Shown piece by piece: positions 1 to 11,032 of a stretch of 64,000 bases of DNA; positions within the stretch are counted from its first letter, which is position 1; each line of letters begins with the position of its first letter. This DNA is from Sanguinoderma infundibulare. Lineage: Eukaryota > Basidiomycota > Agaricomycetes > Polyporales > Polyporaceae. The position numbers and the translations under genes were made by a program. Under the pieces are notes generated by a model. That model saw only the letters and a program-made list of their open reading frames with translations, was not told where the DNA came from and ran no database searches. The stretch lies in the NCBI GenBank assembly GCA_032821775.1, contig JAVLRN010000008.1, positions 2,046,001-2,110,000 of the forward strand, read 5' to 3'.

Positions 1-226
1 GGGAGTTGCCTGACTTCCTTGAACTCATCGTTCATTTTCACTGACAGTCGTATCCTCGCACTAAATTCACGCGCTTCAATACCCTTGTGCGCCAGGTATA
101 GCATATATGGGCGTACCTCTTTTCCTCATCCTTGAAAGTGTCATCCAAACCCGAAGCGAAGATGTCTCGTGTCCGCTTCCCGCATACCTGGAGAAGAGGA
201 TTCAAAGGCGGTAGTGATGAGGTCAT
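1..226 (-). CDS. 5' part of an unrecognised gene, runs off the left edge
   Basis: A likely minus-strand gene start. An ATG at 226 opens a frame to 117, where a GT donor follows; an acceptor after position 61 gives an in-frame second exon (60 to the window edge) that reads into the charged stretch KMNDEFKEVRQLP. The splice is inferred from signals only. The family is not recognised, and only about 56 residues are inside the window. The gene faces away from TFIIS with a 304-bp gap, so the two may share a promoter. Alternative splicing would change the peptide, so treat the exact protein as tentative. Confidence 0.35.
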
Positions 227-530
227 GTCGGGCAATGAAAACACCAGCAATGAATAAGCAGAAAGAACAACAAGGCAGCAAGTTGAAGGAGAGAAAGGGA
301 GCTGAGGCGATGGCGGCAAAGGCGAGCTCAACGCGCCAAACGGCGAGCACGCTGTTTGGTCCTGTTTGTTCGCGCTTTGTCAGCAACGCCTTTGGTGCAG
401 CCGACGATGTCTACCGCGCTCCCTTTGACTGGGCCACGTTATATGCGGCAGTATCGACGACCAGAGTGCTGCTGTTGTTGCCGTCGAAGGACTTGAGGGT
501 TTCCGCTGTGTACAGTAGAGCGTAGACAAC
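227..530. promoter_or_regulatory. short divergent intergenic region between left-edge gene and TFIIS
   Basis: About 300 bp separate the inferred minus-strand start at 226 from the TFIIS ATG at 531. The region is C/T- and purine-tract rich with no clear TATA box. A bidirectional promoter is inferred from layout, not from a recognised motif. Confidence 0.35.
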
Positions 531-2182
531 ATGTCTGCCGCCGCAGAGCTCAAGCCGCTAGTCAAGTCCCTGAACAGCGCTTCGACCGATGAGGTGTGTC
601 TTATGGATCTCCCTATGACGTCCCCGTTCACCTCCATTTTTTGCCGTACTGACGCTACATGCACCCGTCGTGATGCGTAGGAGCTTATCACCATCCTAAA
701 CACCCTCAAGCAACAGGCGAAGATTACCGAAGCCGTCCTCAGGGTATGTGGCGTTGCCGTCGAGAACGGTAGTGGCTAATATGACGGTTTCGTAGGAGAG
801 CAAGGCCGGCTTGGCTGTCGGAAAACTGCGTCAGCATGCCTCCAAGCCTGTCTCAGAGCTTGCAAAGGAGATCGTCAAGAAGTGGAAGACGGAGGTTGAG
901 CGAGAAAAGCAGGCTTCGGGCGGAAAGAGCGGGGCAAAACCTCCAGGTCCGTACTCTCTGACCCCTCATCCATCCATTCATTCAGCATGCCGTCCCCCAG
1001 CTGCGAAGAAAACTGCCAGCTCGTCCGCGGTAGTGACGCCATCTACCCCTGCGACCCCCACGGCATCCAGCGCTGGCGGAAAGTTCAGCGACACGCGCTC
1101 TGCGAAGAGCGATGGCGTCAAGGTCGACTATTCTGGCGACAAGACACGAGACAAATGCGCGGAGCTCATCTACGACGCCCTCGTCTTCGATTCTGGCGCG
1201 CGTAAGTGGTCCTGCTACGATCGTTTGACTGACTACCACCACGCCCATCACGCTCACACGACACTCAAGCGAGTGAGCTCATCCTCAGCCGCGCAAAGGA
1301 CATCGAGAAGACGGTCCTCTCGGACAACGGTGGCGCTAATGCGAGTTACAAGGCCAAGATCCGTTCCTTGTTCGTCAACCTCAAAGACAAGAACAACCCA
1401 GGGTTGCGGGAAAGTGTCATTTCCGGAGACCTCTCGGTATCCAAGTTGTGCAAGTTGTCTAGCGCAGTAAGTCTCTCGCTTCTCAGCTTCCGGTCCCAAA
1501 AGCTTTGTGGTTGCTCCTTCCTCCACGACGCATAGAGCCTGATGCTCATGCGATGTTGACGTGATGATGTCGGAGTTAACCAGGACGCTGGCCCATTCAC
1601 CGGAAGTGCATCTTTAGGGATCTCCTCGTTGTAGTAATTTCAGGGGGCGCTCCGCGCAGAACTATTCAAGCGATATCTGACGAACTCGTTCCCTTGCTGA
1701 CAAACCAACTGACCACAGGAGATGGCATCGGAAGAGAGGAAAGCGGCGGACGCCAAGATTGCTGCAGAGAACCTCTTCAAGACGTTGGGCGCAGGAGAAC
1801 AGCAGGCCGAAACCGATGCCTTCCAGTGCAGTCGCTGCAAACAGGTGCGCTTCTTCCTCTACCCGTTTCTCCAGTGCACTGTATGTTGAGCCGCTTCTCA
1901 GCGGAAATGCCGTTACCGTCAACAACAAACCCGGAGTGCTGATGAACCAATGACGGTACGTGCCATTCTATCTTAATTTTCGCTGTCCGTGCCCTGACGT
2001 TCTTCATCGTCAGACATTTGTAACGTCAGTCATCTGCCACTTGAATGCTCTGCTTCGCCTTTTGACTGACTGTTATCATTCTACCTGCCCAGTTGTACCG
2101 TATGTAATAATAGGTCGGTCTTGCTCTTCTTGCCATGCTCTAGTGTGCTCACCCCTTCCTTCACAGATGGAAGTTCTCGTAA
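531..2182 (+). CDS. DST1: Transcription elongation factor TFIIS
   Basis: TFIIS rescues backtracked RNA polymerase II by stimulating transcript cleavage in the nucleus. I infer ten exons: 531-593, 681-743, 796-946, 1001-1201, 1270-1466, 1719-1844, 1902-1955, 2014-2024, 2093-2113 and 2167-2182, giving about 300 residues, normal for the family. The N-terminal helical (LW) domain is followed by a Ser/Thr/Ala/Pro linker. The central domain contains YKAKIRSLFVNLKDKNNPGL and the C-terminal zinc ribbon has CSRC and QTRSADEPMT. The second Cys pair, CTVC, and the final RWKFS appear only when the 11-nt and 21-nt exons are spliced in; otherwise a Cys would be lost. The 252-bp intron before 1719 is the longest and may hide one more tiny exon, because the junction between LCKLSSA and EMASEER looks slightly short. 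Confidence 0.93.
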
Positions 2183-3292
2183 TTCACATGCAGATCATCG
2201 CGAGGCCTGCATCGTGTTCTCACCGTCGTCTTCTCTGCCGTCACCAACCTACCTCAGCGTTACCCCCACCTCAATTTGCCGTTTTCCGTCCCATATTCTA
2301 GAGCATCATGCCTCTGCCTTTCACATCGAATTCGAATACGTCGCCCGTCCCATGTCCCACCATTTCTCGTCCATCCGTCGTCCATCCGTCCCCGCTGTCG
2401 TTGCATGTAATTATTCCTTTCCGATTGTACTTTCGACCGGTGTCTCCGTATGTGGCAATTGCTTGCCCGACTACTTGGCGGCGAGCTTACGGGCGCTTGT
2501 GGGTTCTTTTGCCCTTGTTTCTGTACCGCCATGTTCACTGTGCCTGCGCTTGCACTTTATCTCTTCAACCTCACGAAACCGCGCAAGCGACGCTTTTCAC
2601 CCTGAGATTAACATCTTCTCAGGCGCCGCCTTCACAATTTCAAGTCGCTAGGTATATACGCACAGAAGGTGGCTGCTCGCTGCACTATCATTGCGGTGCA
2701 CCTCCGTCGACTCTGTCCTCATGGCTTCCGGTGCCTGGCCACTCGCCTAGAGCATCCAGACTCCATTGTTCTGACCGGGGATTTCGCTATTGAACACCGT
2801 CGCCACCAATGCTCCGACGCCAATGTGCCGGGTGCGTAGCCTCTCGTGACTGTGTTCATCTTCGCAGCTGTTGCCGTGCACTGAGATGAGAAAACACAGG
2901 ACCGTGACATCCGATATGTCGCGACCCACAGTCGAGCACCGCCCAGTGACAGAGAGTGTCAATTCATAAACCTTCAAGCTCGTGGAAGGAACCCATCATG
3001 CCCTTGACGGTGCTGAGAAGAGAACTCCCATACAAACCAAAACCGGCTTTCATGCCGTGCACCCCCGATACGTCCAAATACTCCTGACCAGTCCCGTCAT
3101 GTAAAGCAAGGATGCATAATGCGAAATCGAACTCGGACCCGCCTCATGTAGGAGGCACAGCAGGTGAGGTAACTCGTAAACGCCTGCGAATAAGCAAATA
3201 AGTCTCCCGAGCTGACACGCAATTCAAGACGAGGATTTGAATCTACCATTCATCGATCGGCCCAACCGCCGCACCCCAATACGCCCGCGCGC
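2183..3292. other. intergenic, no gene seen
   Basis: Downstream of TFIIS the sequence is pyrimidine-rich on the plus strand to about 2650. Open frames here have no recognisable domains or consistent splice signals. Nothing else supported. Confidence 0.5.
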
Positions 3293-3930
3293 TCAAGCTG
3301 AAGGCAGGCCAAGCAAATAGCTCACCAAGCCCGTCGTCCCGTGGGCAGCAAGCGTGTCGAGCCCTCCGCACGTCCGCTCGTGACCCTCGCGTTCCTCAAG
3401 CATCCAGATCTGGCCGGCGCTCCCTCCAGCCGGATTCTCGGCTCCCTTGATTGCCCCTAGTCGCGGGACGCCTCGATCGTCGAGCATGATGCAGACATTC
3501 GCATCCGCGAGTACGAGCCTACTAGCGTTTTTTGCGACGACGAAGATGGATGTCAGATCCTCGCCAACAACGCGGCGCCGGACGGAGCACGACGCGAATA
3601 GGTACGCACGCACCTGAAGCCCGAGACGTCGGCGTCGGCGGAGATGAGGTCCCAGTTCGTGGCGATAGGTGAGGCTATTACGCGCGACCCGGCCGTGCTC
3701 GACTCTACGCTGACGAAGAGCCCGGTGGATAGGTCTTGCAGGGCCAACTTGGACCCCTGGCCCGAGCGGAGGGCGCACCACTGTCACTGGGTCATTCCTG
3801 GACTATGCGTACGCAGGCGGTGACGACTCACCTGCGTGCTTTCGTCGTGCTCACCGGTGCATAGTCGGAGTGTAGACTTGGTTTCGCGGTGCCTGAGCAT
3901 GTAAGTGGCCCCCTGGTGGATGGCGGCCAT
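3293..3930 (-). CDS. Beta-trefoil (ricin-B-type) lectin domain protein, copy 1
   Basis: A small intracellular-type lectin of about 135 residues in four exons: 3930-3832, 3780-3614, 3521-3385 and 3297-3293. The start MAAIHQGATYML has no signal peptide. Exon 2 begins with a Trp and contains TGLFVSVESS and a TNWDLI segment, which match the WDIRP-type turn of the copy at 8.6-9.3 kb; exon 3 ends GQIWMLEER, a QxW motif typical of beta-trefoil lectins. Exon 2 is 167 nt in both this and the 9-kb copy, and the last exon is only 5 nt (Ala-stop). Sequence is the most divergent of the three. Such proteins bind glycans and are often defence or storage lectins in fruiting fungi; this particular ligand is unknown. 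Confidence 0.75.
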
Positions 3931-4441
3931 AGTCGTCGGCGGGGAGAAGTAGACTATGGCGGTATGATTCTCCCGCTTATCCTCTTGTACTGGTGTACTT
4001 CGGTTGCTGATAGTCTTCCCATCCAGGTTCTATACGATCTCCACACTGAAAAGCAATACGGCGCCTCGTTTCGCGAAGGTGTTGCGCCTCAGAAGCGCGC
4101 CATTTCTTCAAATGTGGACTCTCGTGACATCTTGCGAATAGCTGAACTAAGGAGTGTATTATTGAACCGGCCATAGTAAATCCGTCAACTGGAGTACGTT
4201 ATATGGATCCTCAGAAGCTCACGTGTCAATCATGCCAGTCGACATACTGCTTCGTTGTCAAGCTCGAAGCGATCGTGGATGAATAGAAGAGACGGGACGA
4301 AGTAAAGCAAGTGACAAACGTGGTACAAGACTACCGAGGACCCCTCCGTGTACTCATACAGTAAGTCCGTACGGCCGCGATGCGGCCTCCTGAGCCCTCG
4401 GAACCCGAACGAGCGAAATCAGATGCGAACGGAGCCAACAC

Positions 4442-5099
4442 TCAGGCTGGTGTGCGAAGTGAGTTCCCTGCCCTCTGCTTCGCAATTCATTTCCAGCACT
4501 CACCCTCTTCGAGCCGCCAGCGTTGCTCCTCCCCGTCACGGACCTCCCACACCGTTGCAGGTGCGCCAGACTGAGGGACGCCCTTGTCCCCCAACTGCAA
4601 GCCCAAGCGAGCGTTTGGTACCACGATGCTGCTTCTCCATCAGCCTCCGCGCTCTCATTGGACCGTGCGCAGTCCGGGCACAGGCTGGACTTACCGAAGC
4701 GCCGAGGGGTCTTCCCGGTCTGGGCGGACGTCCCATTCCGTCTCTGTCCGCGTCGCGATGACGCGCCCTCCGCTCCGGGCTGCGCCGTCGAGGCCGAGGA
4801 AGAGACCTGTAGCGACGTTGCGGAACGTCCAGCGCGTGGGGCTGGACTGGGGAGCCGACCGGGCGCGTTCCGCAACCCACTGCGATGCGAAACATGTATG
4901 TGCGATAATCAGCGACACTCGTTTTTGGTGACCGGCAAGGAAGGATCAGCATGCGAGACTGACGTACCTTCTGGTTGTCGCTGTTCACCCAGGTGCCCGC
5001 CGCGACGGACTGGAAGTCGGCCATGGAGTGGTCGAGGACGGTGTGGCCCTTCGCGCTGGAGAACTTGTAAGTGTGGCCGGGCTTGATCTGGGTCGACAT
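4442..5099 (-). CDS. Beta-trefoil (ricin-B-type) lectin domain protein, copy 2
   Basis: About 148 residues in four exons: 5099-4968, 4879-4695, 4628-4504 and 4446-4442. The start MSTQIKPGHTYKFSSAKGHT resembles other short fungal beta-trefoil lectins and lacks a secretion signal. Exon 2 starts with WVAE and carries RWTFRN, TGLFLGLDG and EWDVRP; exon 3 ends QRWRLEE, a QxW-like repeat. The final exon is five bases (two to complete Ala plus TGA). Intron phases match the other two copies, so the three are old tandem duplicates on the same strand. Exon boundaries are from splice signals plus alignment to the neighbours. The carbohydrate target cannot be predicted from sequence alone. Confidence 0.8.
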
Positions 5100-8000
5100 G
5101 GCGTGGGCTGGTACTAATAGAATGCGACGAGTAGGTATGGAACTGTCCGTCGTCGAACCTGGGGAGGCCAGAGTATGGATGCACCTGAGCTCGATGCTGG
5201 GGATGCACAATCCAGACTCTACTTGGCCCTCTTATAGAGGGTGCTCGCGTCCTGTGGGCTCACAATGGACGCCGAAACGAGGAGTCGTTTACCTCAAACG
5301 GGCCACTAACCTACGCACGATCGAGGGGGCATACGTACATACGTACGCCAAACCGGTTCTCGAGTGGAGGCCTAGGCCTGGGCCGTCGTGATGTGCGTAT
5401 GGCACTGTCGCCACAGGCCTCTCGTGCTTCATTTGGGGTGCGAAGCCGGAAGGAGCGCGAAGTATAGCAATCCGTTGCGTGCTCTCGCTTTGCCCGTCAC
5501 GGTCGCTGCGCAGTACTTGGGCACGGGTGAGCATTTTATGAGCTCGAGTCGGTTCTGAGCAATGGTGCGTCCGGTTCCTTGCTTTGAGTCCGGCTTTCGT
5601 TCCGGGTTTGAATATAGCGCCGAGAACGTGAGGACGACGATCCAGACTGAAAGATTGCCTCGCCAGGACATTTTAGCATGCCCAACCGCATCGAGATCCT
5701 GCAAGGTGGATGTCCCGGGTGGCGGGAGGCGACGGGTCGACTGCACGCATGCGTCACGATGCTATACGGCTTTTCGTATTCGTTGCGCCGAGCCATCAAG
5801 ACGGGCGCCTGCGCCCACGCTCGGGCTTGGATCTCGAAAGCGCACTCGAACCGACTCGACCTCCTCTGATAGGAAGCCTGGCAGGTGCGGCGACCGCTGT
5901 GGGCTAGTACGTATGATCTGTCATCTCCGCGCCCTCGAGAGCTCAATCTCTCAAAGACTTTACAGCATGGGAGGCGTGGCTCGCGTACGCCAGAGCGCGC
6001 GCGCGCGATTGGCTGATTTACTTACGCAGGGTCAGGCAGGGTCGCGGGGCGCCGGCTTGGGTTCGTTTAATCGCAAAAGCTCGTCAGATGCACAGATCAC
6101 GTTTGTCGAACATGGTGCTCGGCCAGCCAGCGACCTTTGGTACGTCGCCGTCCTCTGCAGGCATCTTTGCGCCCGCCGCGCGGACTCCACGCGTCCGCGC
6201 TCTAGCCTTATCAGACTGATATTCCCGTTTATCAGATAGGAAGGGCACTTCCCTTTCTGAACTGCCCATGCGCACGCACCCTCGCCATGCGCCGTTTTCA
6301 CTGTTCGACATTGCGTTGACTGCGCCCATTCAGCCAGCGTTATGTGGTCAGAGTACCTTCACAAGCTGGCAGGCAGCGCGTGTTGTCCTGAGCTCTTTCG
6401 CTGCTCTTATCGTGCCCCTCTCGCCACCTAGAATTGTGGCGCTCCAAGTCCAGCAAGCGTATGTCTCGGTGAGCATTTTTGAACACCGGTTCCCACTAGC
6501 TGCATTGTCTGATGGAGGCGTGTGATGTGCTTTGGACAGCTCGTGGCGTTCACGGTCGCCGGTAAGACGGCTTTAATAGCGAGGGCTGTTGCTCAGCGTC
6601 CGAGACTCCGAACTGGAGTGGTCAGTCGACCGTCGCCTCATCACACCCTCGATTGCAGTTAATAGGATCATACGATCGCAAGTGTTAACGACGAGAGGTG
6701 CATGATCTGTACGCCTGACTGGGTCCCGGGGATACTTACCGCGCAATTTCGCAGTGACGGGTCGCGGGCGCGGTTGCCCGTTCAGCGCACTCCCGCGATT
6801 GGAAAGACTCTTGCTGGATGTGGTCCGATCAAGATCGTGATGAAAGGCGCGTGCCATGTCACACATTCTATGAACGCTGGTCAGACACCTCGTCCAGGGG
6901 TACCCCAGGCTACCCCAGTCGCCATCTAGATGCACTGGCGGGAGTCGGTGAGGCCCACCGTCGTCCCCGCTACACGCCACGCAAGCTAAAATTTGTCGCA
7001 ACACAACCGGTGCGCGAGTCGATGTTCGTACGCTCAAGTTGGCAACTTTCCGCAACTTATGTTATCTATGTAATCTAGATGCGTCGTCTCGTGGGTCGGA
7101 CGAGCACCGTATTCCATGGCTTGCAAGTGCGCGTCGCAGATACACGAGTCAAGCAATCGTACTTCCGGACCGAGGCACGCTCACGTCACTCCTGGCAGCG
7201 CACGTCGATCCCCCGTATGAACAGCGAGTCCGTGGTCCCAAGATCGAGCACGTCCATATGAAGGCCCAGGTGCGCGATGCGCTCCATCAGCCCACAAGGT
7301 TCGCGGTTTCGTCGGCTTTGCGTCGATCGCGGCAGCCACCCCCACTTTCCCCGGCATCCACAATTTTCGGGGATCGTCCGGTGTTCACGCTCGTGCCGCC
7401 AATGCGGAGACATTTAATCCACAGCCCCACCGCCGCAAGCCTGCAGCCACATACAGTACATGGGTACCAATGACCGCCACGCCCTTACCGAGTCATGTCA
7501 CGGTCGCGTCGTCGCTGACCCCACTCGGACCTGACTCCGTCCTGGGGTGGGCCTGCTTGCCTGCTCCGCCGTGCTCGTCCGGGCTGGGGTCTTACCGAGG
7601 ACGCCTCGACCAGGTCGAGGCTATGGAGCACTTGCCTCGGAAATACACGAACATGAACCGGCGGACGAGTTCTCGTTCGATCGTTGGCGTCCGGCCACGA
7701 CTGGCTGAGAGCTTAAAGGCACGTTGGCAGGACGTTTGCCTGTGGAGGCTCAATCACGAGGTCTCGTGTCCACTTCAAGCCGCCAGGATCTTGGTCCGTG
7801 TGGCTGGCATTCCCAGTCGTGGTGCCCTGCAGGGACGCATGCCGGATCACGTCGACGCGAACGCAAGCGTGTCCGAATGACGAGTGCGCGACGTCCAATG
7901 CGACGACACCGCATGTAGAATAGGCACCGAGTTGTGCATTCTGCAGCAGCACAGTGCTATTCGAAGTCTATCTGCCACGCGCCAAGACCAAAGAACGCAC

Positions 8001-8610
8001 CGGACCGAAGGCGCTGACCCGCGACCCTACGAACGAGCGACAATTCTGCTATTATGCCCGGTTCAAGGCGAGAAGTGGGAGCAGAAGCAGGTGAGTGTTG
8101 CACTTCTTGTGCAGGGTCCGCCGGAGCATCGAAGCCCGACATCGGCTTCTGCGAACCGTTTCCGAGCTTTTGGGTCACGGTTCGCGGGTTCGCGGTTCGC
8201 ACTAGCCGGCGCTGGCTCCGAGGACATGCGGCGTGGTGTTTCGTTCTGGCTCCTGTATGTGTGTTGGGCTAGAAGTGCTGATGCGTGATAAACTTCTGCA
8301 GATAGAGTTGATGTTCGCGTCACCGACGCCCGCAGAGAGTGCGCCCACGGCCCTGGGCACGAAGGCTCGGTGCGCTGCCGATTACTGCGCGCTCTTCATC
8401 GACACCTCCGTGCCACGAGACTCTCGGATGCAGTCTATCTGACACTACCGGCGCTTGGCGAAAGGTATGATGCGATATTTGCTTCCCAAAGTTACGGATA
8501 CAAGTACAATCGAGACTCAATCGTACGCCAATGCCAGGAGCGTCCACGAATCTCCGCCGTAGGTTCAGCGTTCGATGTGCGTCAATATGACGACAATTGC
8601 AAGCGTTGGT
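5100..8610. other. 3.5-kb intergenic stretch between lectin copies 2 and 3
   Basis: Several open frames over 60 codons exist on both strands, but none has a recognisable domain, signal peptide or coherent exon chain. The region is GC-rich and looks like unique non-coding DNA. A lost lectin copy was looked for and not found. Confidence 0.45.
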
Positions 8611-9285
8611 TCACGCTGGAATCCAGAAAGGGGGCGAGGTGAGCCCATGCATACATGCGTCCCCGCCACAGGGTGGGTTTGTGAGGTAAAGGGGATGTGA
8701 AGAGCAAAACTTACCCTCTTCGAAGCGCCAGGTCTGGTTCGTCCCCGCCCACCTCGTCCAGAGAGTGACCGGCGTCCCAGGGGTTGGGTTCCCGTGGTCG
8801 CTCAGGTCCAGGCAGTAGTTCGTGCCCGCGACGTAGGCCCTGATGTTTCCGCGGTTAGCGTCAATACACCGAGGAGAGTCGGAGACGCACCTAAGGGTCG
8901 ACGAGTCTTTCTCGTCCGGCCGGATGTCCCACACGGTTGCGTTGGTCAACGCGCGGATGGGCGTGCCGTCCTTTTGCTCGCCGTCGAAGCCGATGTAGAG
9001 GCCCGTCTCGGCGTTCCTGAGCCGCCAGCGCCCGTAGTCCTGCTGCTCGGCGACCCACTGCGTAGAGGAGGCAAACAACGTTCGTCGCGCGCAGGGAGTC
9101 ACCGGTTAGCACTTCGTGGCGTTAAGATTCGAGGGCGATGGGCGGAAAGGACGCACCTTCTGGTTCGCGCCGCCGTTGAAGGCGTAGCCCGTGATGGGCG
9201 ACATGTTCTCGCCCCCGGAGAGGTCGAGCACGGTGCCCGCCTTGGCGTTCGTGATCTTGTACGTCTTCCCGTTCTCGACGGACAT
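8611..9285 (-). CDS. Beta-trefoil (ricin-B-type) lectin domain protein, copy 3
   Basis: The best preserved of the three lectins, about 141 residues in four exons: 9285-9157, 9057-8891, 8839-8715 and 8615-8611. It starts MSVENGKTYKITNAKAG. It contains the repeats RWRLRNAETGLYIGFDG, TVWDIRP, NYCLDLSDHG and NQTWRFEE, the last being a QxW-type repeat end. No signal peptide, so it is probably cytosolic or non-classically released. The terminal exon is only five bases long, reached by an intron of about 99 bp, and encodes the last Ala and the stop; both other copies have the same arrangement. Family knowledge says these bind galactose/GalNAc-type or chitin-type glycans, but no specificity is shown here. 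Confidence 0.88.
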
Positions 9286-10941
9286 GTTCGTTTGTGGATG
9301 CGTGGGTGTGCGGGACTGCAGGGTTAGGGAGCTCGCCAATGACGGTGACCGCGTAGGCCCTTTTAAGCAGCGCACGAGCTGTCTGCGATGACATCATCAA
9401 TGTGGCAGCCGTGATATCACCCCCCCGTCGAGTCGCGATCCCCTCCTCGATGACGCATATGATGCTGGAGTTGTCTTCGAATGGCTGAATTTCGCGCGGG
9501 GGCGACTCGGCCTGCAATCTTCAAGTCCTGAGGCCTGAGCCCTGAGGTCTAAGGACCAAGAGTATGTATTGAATATCTTACGTATTGTGCACCCGTGTTG
9601 AGGTTCTCCGACGCGAGGAGGAGGCACGTCGACCCCATGAGTCAAGATACGAGACCAATTGTGCTGACGTTTCTCGACCGTCGGGGCCCGGGACATGTGT
9701 CTAGAGCTCCGCGAAGAACATAGTTGCTCTGGAGGCGAGGACCCGACTCCGCTGTGCAAGCCAGTCGTGCATCATCAGAAGACAAGGAGGGTGGAGGAAG
9801 CCTAGGGTACCATCGCGATCGCGAGCGGTGATGGTTCGGCGTGTGTTGAGCCCGAGGATGGCTGATTACAGTTGCACAGCGAAAGCGTAGGAGAGAGGAG
9901 GGGGGGCTCCGCGACAGAGTGCTGCTTGCCCCGTGTGGCGGCACCGTCGGCCTCGAGCAGGTGCGTCGCAAGCCGTGTATGTTTTCGGGGAACTCGAATC
10001 AAGATCGTTGGTCGAAGGGCGAATACGCGTATCTTTGTACGTCTCCGACCGATCGTCGACACTCGTGCACTCGGCGGGTCGAATCTCGGCAAAGAGCGCG
10101 CGCGAGCCTCACGCGTTGTTTAGGATTCCGCGTTCTAGAGGAGAAGGCGGGGCCAAAACGACAAGCGAGATCCTAGTGCCGCAGCTGTGAGAGGGAGGGA
10201 CACCGCTTTGATGTGTGAATGCCGGCCTAGCCAGGCACGGCTAGGTGAGTAGTGGCCAGCGATGACATGCCTCTACGGCCTGGGTGAACCTGTTGAGCCC
10301 ACCATCAGCGTTGGCATCAGTGTAGGAATAATGCGGCGGAGGACGTACTCGGGGCGTTGCGAACACGTAACCGAGCCATCAGCAACCCTACCCAAAGAGA
10401 GGCCTGTTGGTCGTTCGCACTGGCGCGGGGACATTACGTGCGGCGAAACGTGAGTTGGGTTTTGGGAATGGTGCTATCGTGATCGTGATGATACCCTCGA
10501 GCGCGGTGGCCGATCTCGGGCAAGTGAAACTGTGCGAGCGAGCTTCGACTGGTGAAGGACATTGACGACGGGTTCTCCGGTACGAGGACGGGTACTTCCA
10601 GGTCAAGGTGAAGTCAATCCGTTCATGAGGAGCACGTAGCTGGCAGGGAGGCCCACCCGTGTACCTGTCAGTTTGGACAGCTTGTCCGACCGCACGACCA
10701 GGGTGTTGGCGGCGGGCTCCTCGTCCTGTCCTCTTGGATGCCCTAACCCTCCGAGTCCATCTGATGGTCACCGTCCCGTATCCGGTTCGCGCCCACGGCC
10801 CCTTTGGCAAGATTGAGGTCGTTCGCGTTGCCGAGGTCGGGGACGCAGATGTGGTATGGCGTTGTCCTCTCTCCGGAGGGCAGGATCACGTCTGACTGCG
10901 CGTGTGGTACAACTCAACGTGAAAACGAAGGAGAAATAAAA
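9286..10941. other. intergenic, with a possible coding-like scrap
   Basis: No gene can be closed. On the minus strand around 10880-10600 short frames such as VPDLGNANDLNLAKGA and NTLVVRSDKLSKL look protein-like but are interrupted by stops and frame changes. This may be a decayed gene of unknown type. Confidence 0.35.
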
Positions 10942-11032
10942 TGACAACAGAGGGATTCGAACCCTCGCCCTTTCGGACCAGATAGATCATATGACCTGAT
11001 TCTGGCGCCTTAGACCGCTCGGCCATATTGCC
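10942..11032 (-). tRNA. tRNA-Leu (anticodon CAG) with an 11-nt intron
   Basis: Read on the minus strand, the seven-base 5' acceptor GGCAATA pairs with TGTTGTC near 10943-10949 with two wobbles, followed by discriminator A. The D arm GGCCGAGCGG, a long variable arm and the T arm GAGGG-TTCGAAT-CCCTC are all present. The anticodon stem CCAGA/TCTGG encloses loop AT-CAG-G, then an 11-base insertion at the canonical position one base 3' of the anticodon. A short T run follows the 3' end. The long variable arm and CAG anticodon identify a Leu tRNA reading CUG. Confidence 0.9.

Noticed and set aside
811..1470. Long plus-strand frame inside TFIIS
   Set aside because: It reads through introns; the spliced TFIIS model explains the region and the frame leaves the conserved protein after exon 4.
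4354..4875. Other-frame proteins across the second lectin gene
   Set aside because: Arginine/proline-rich shadows of the GC-rich lectin exons.
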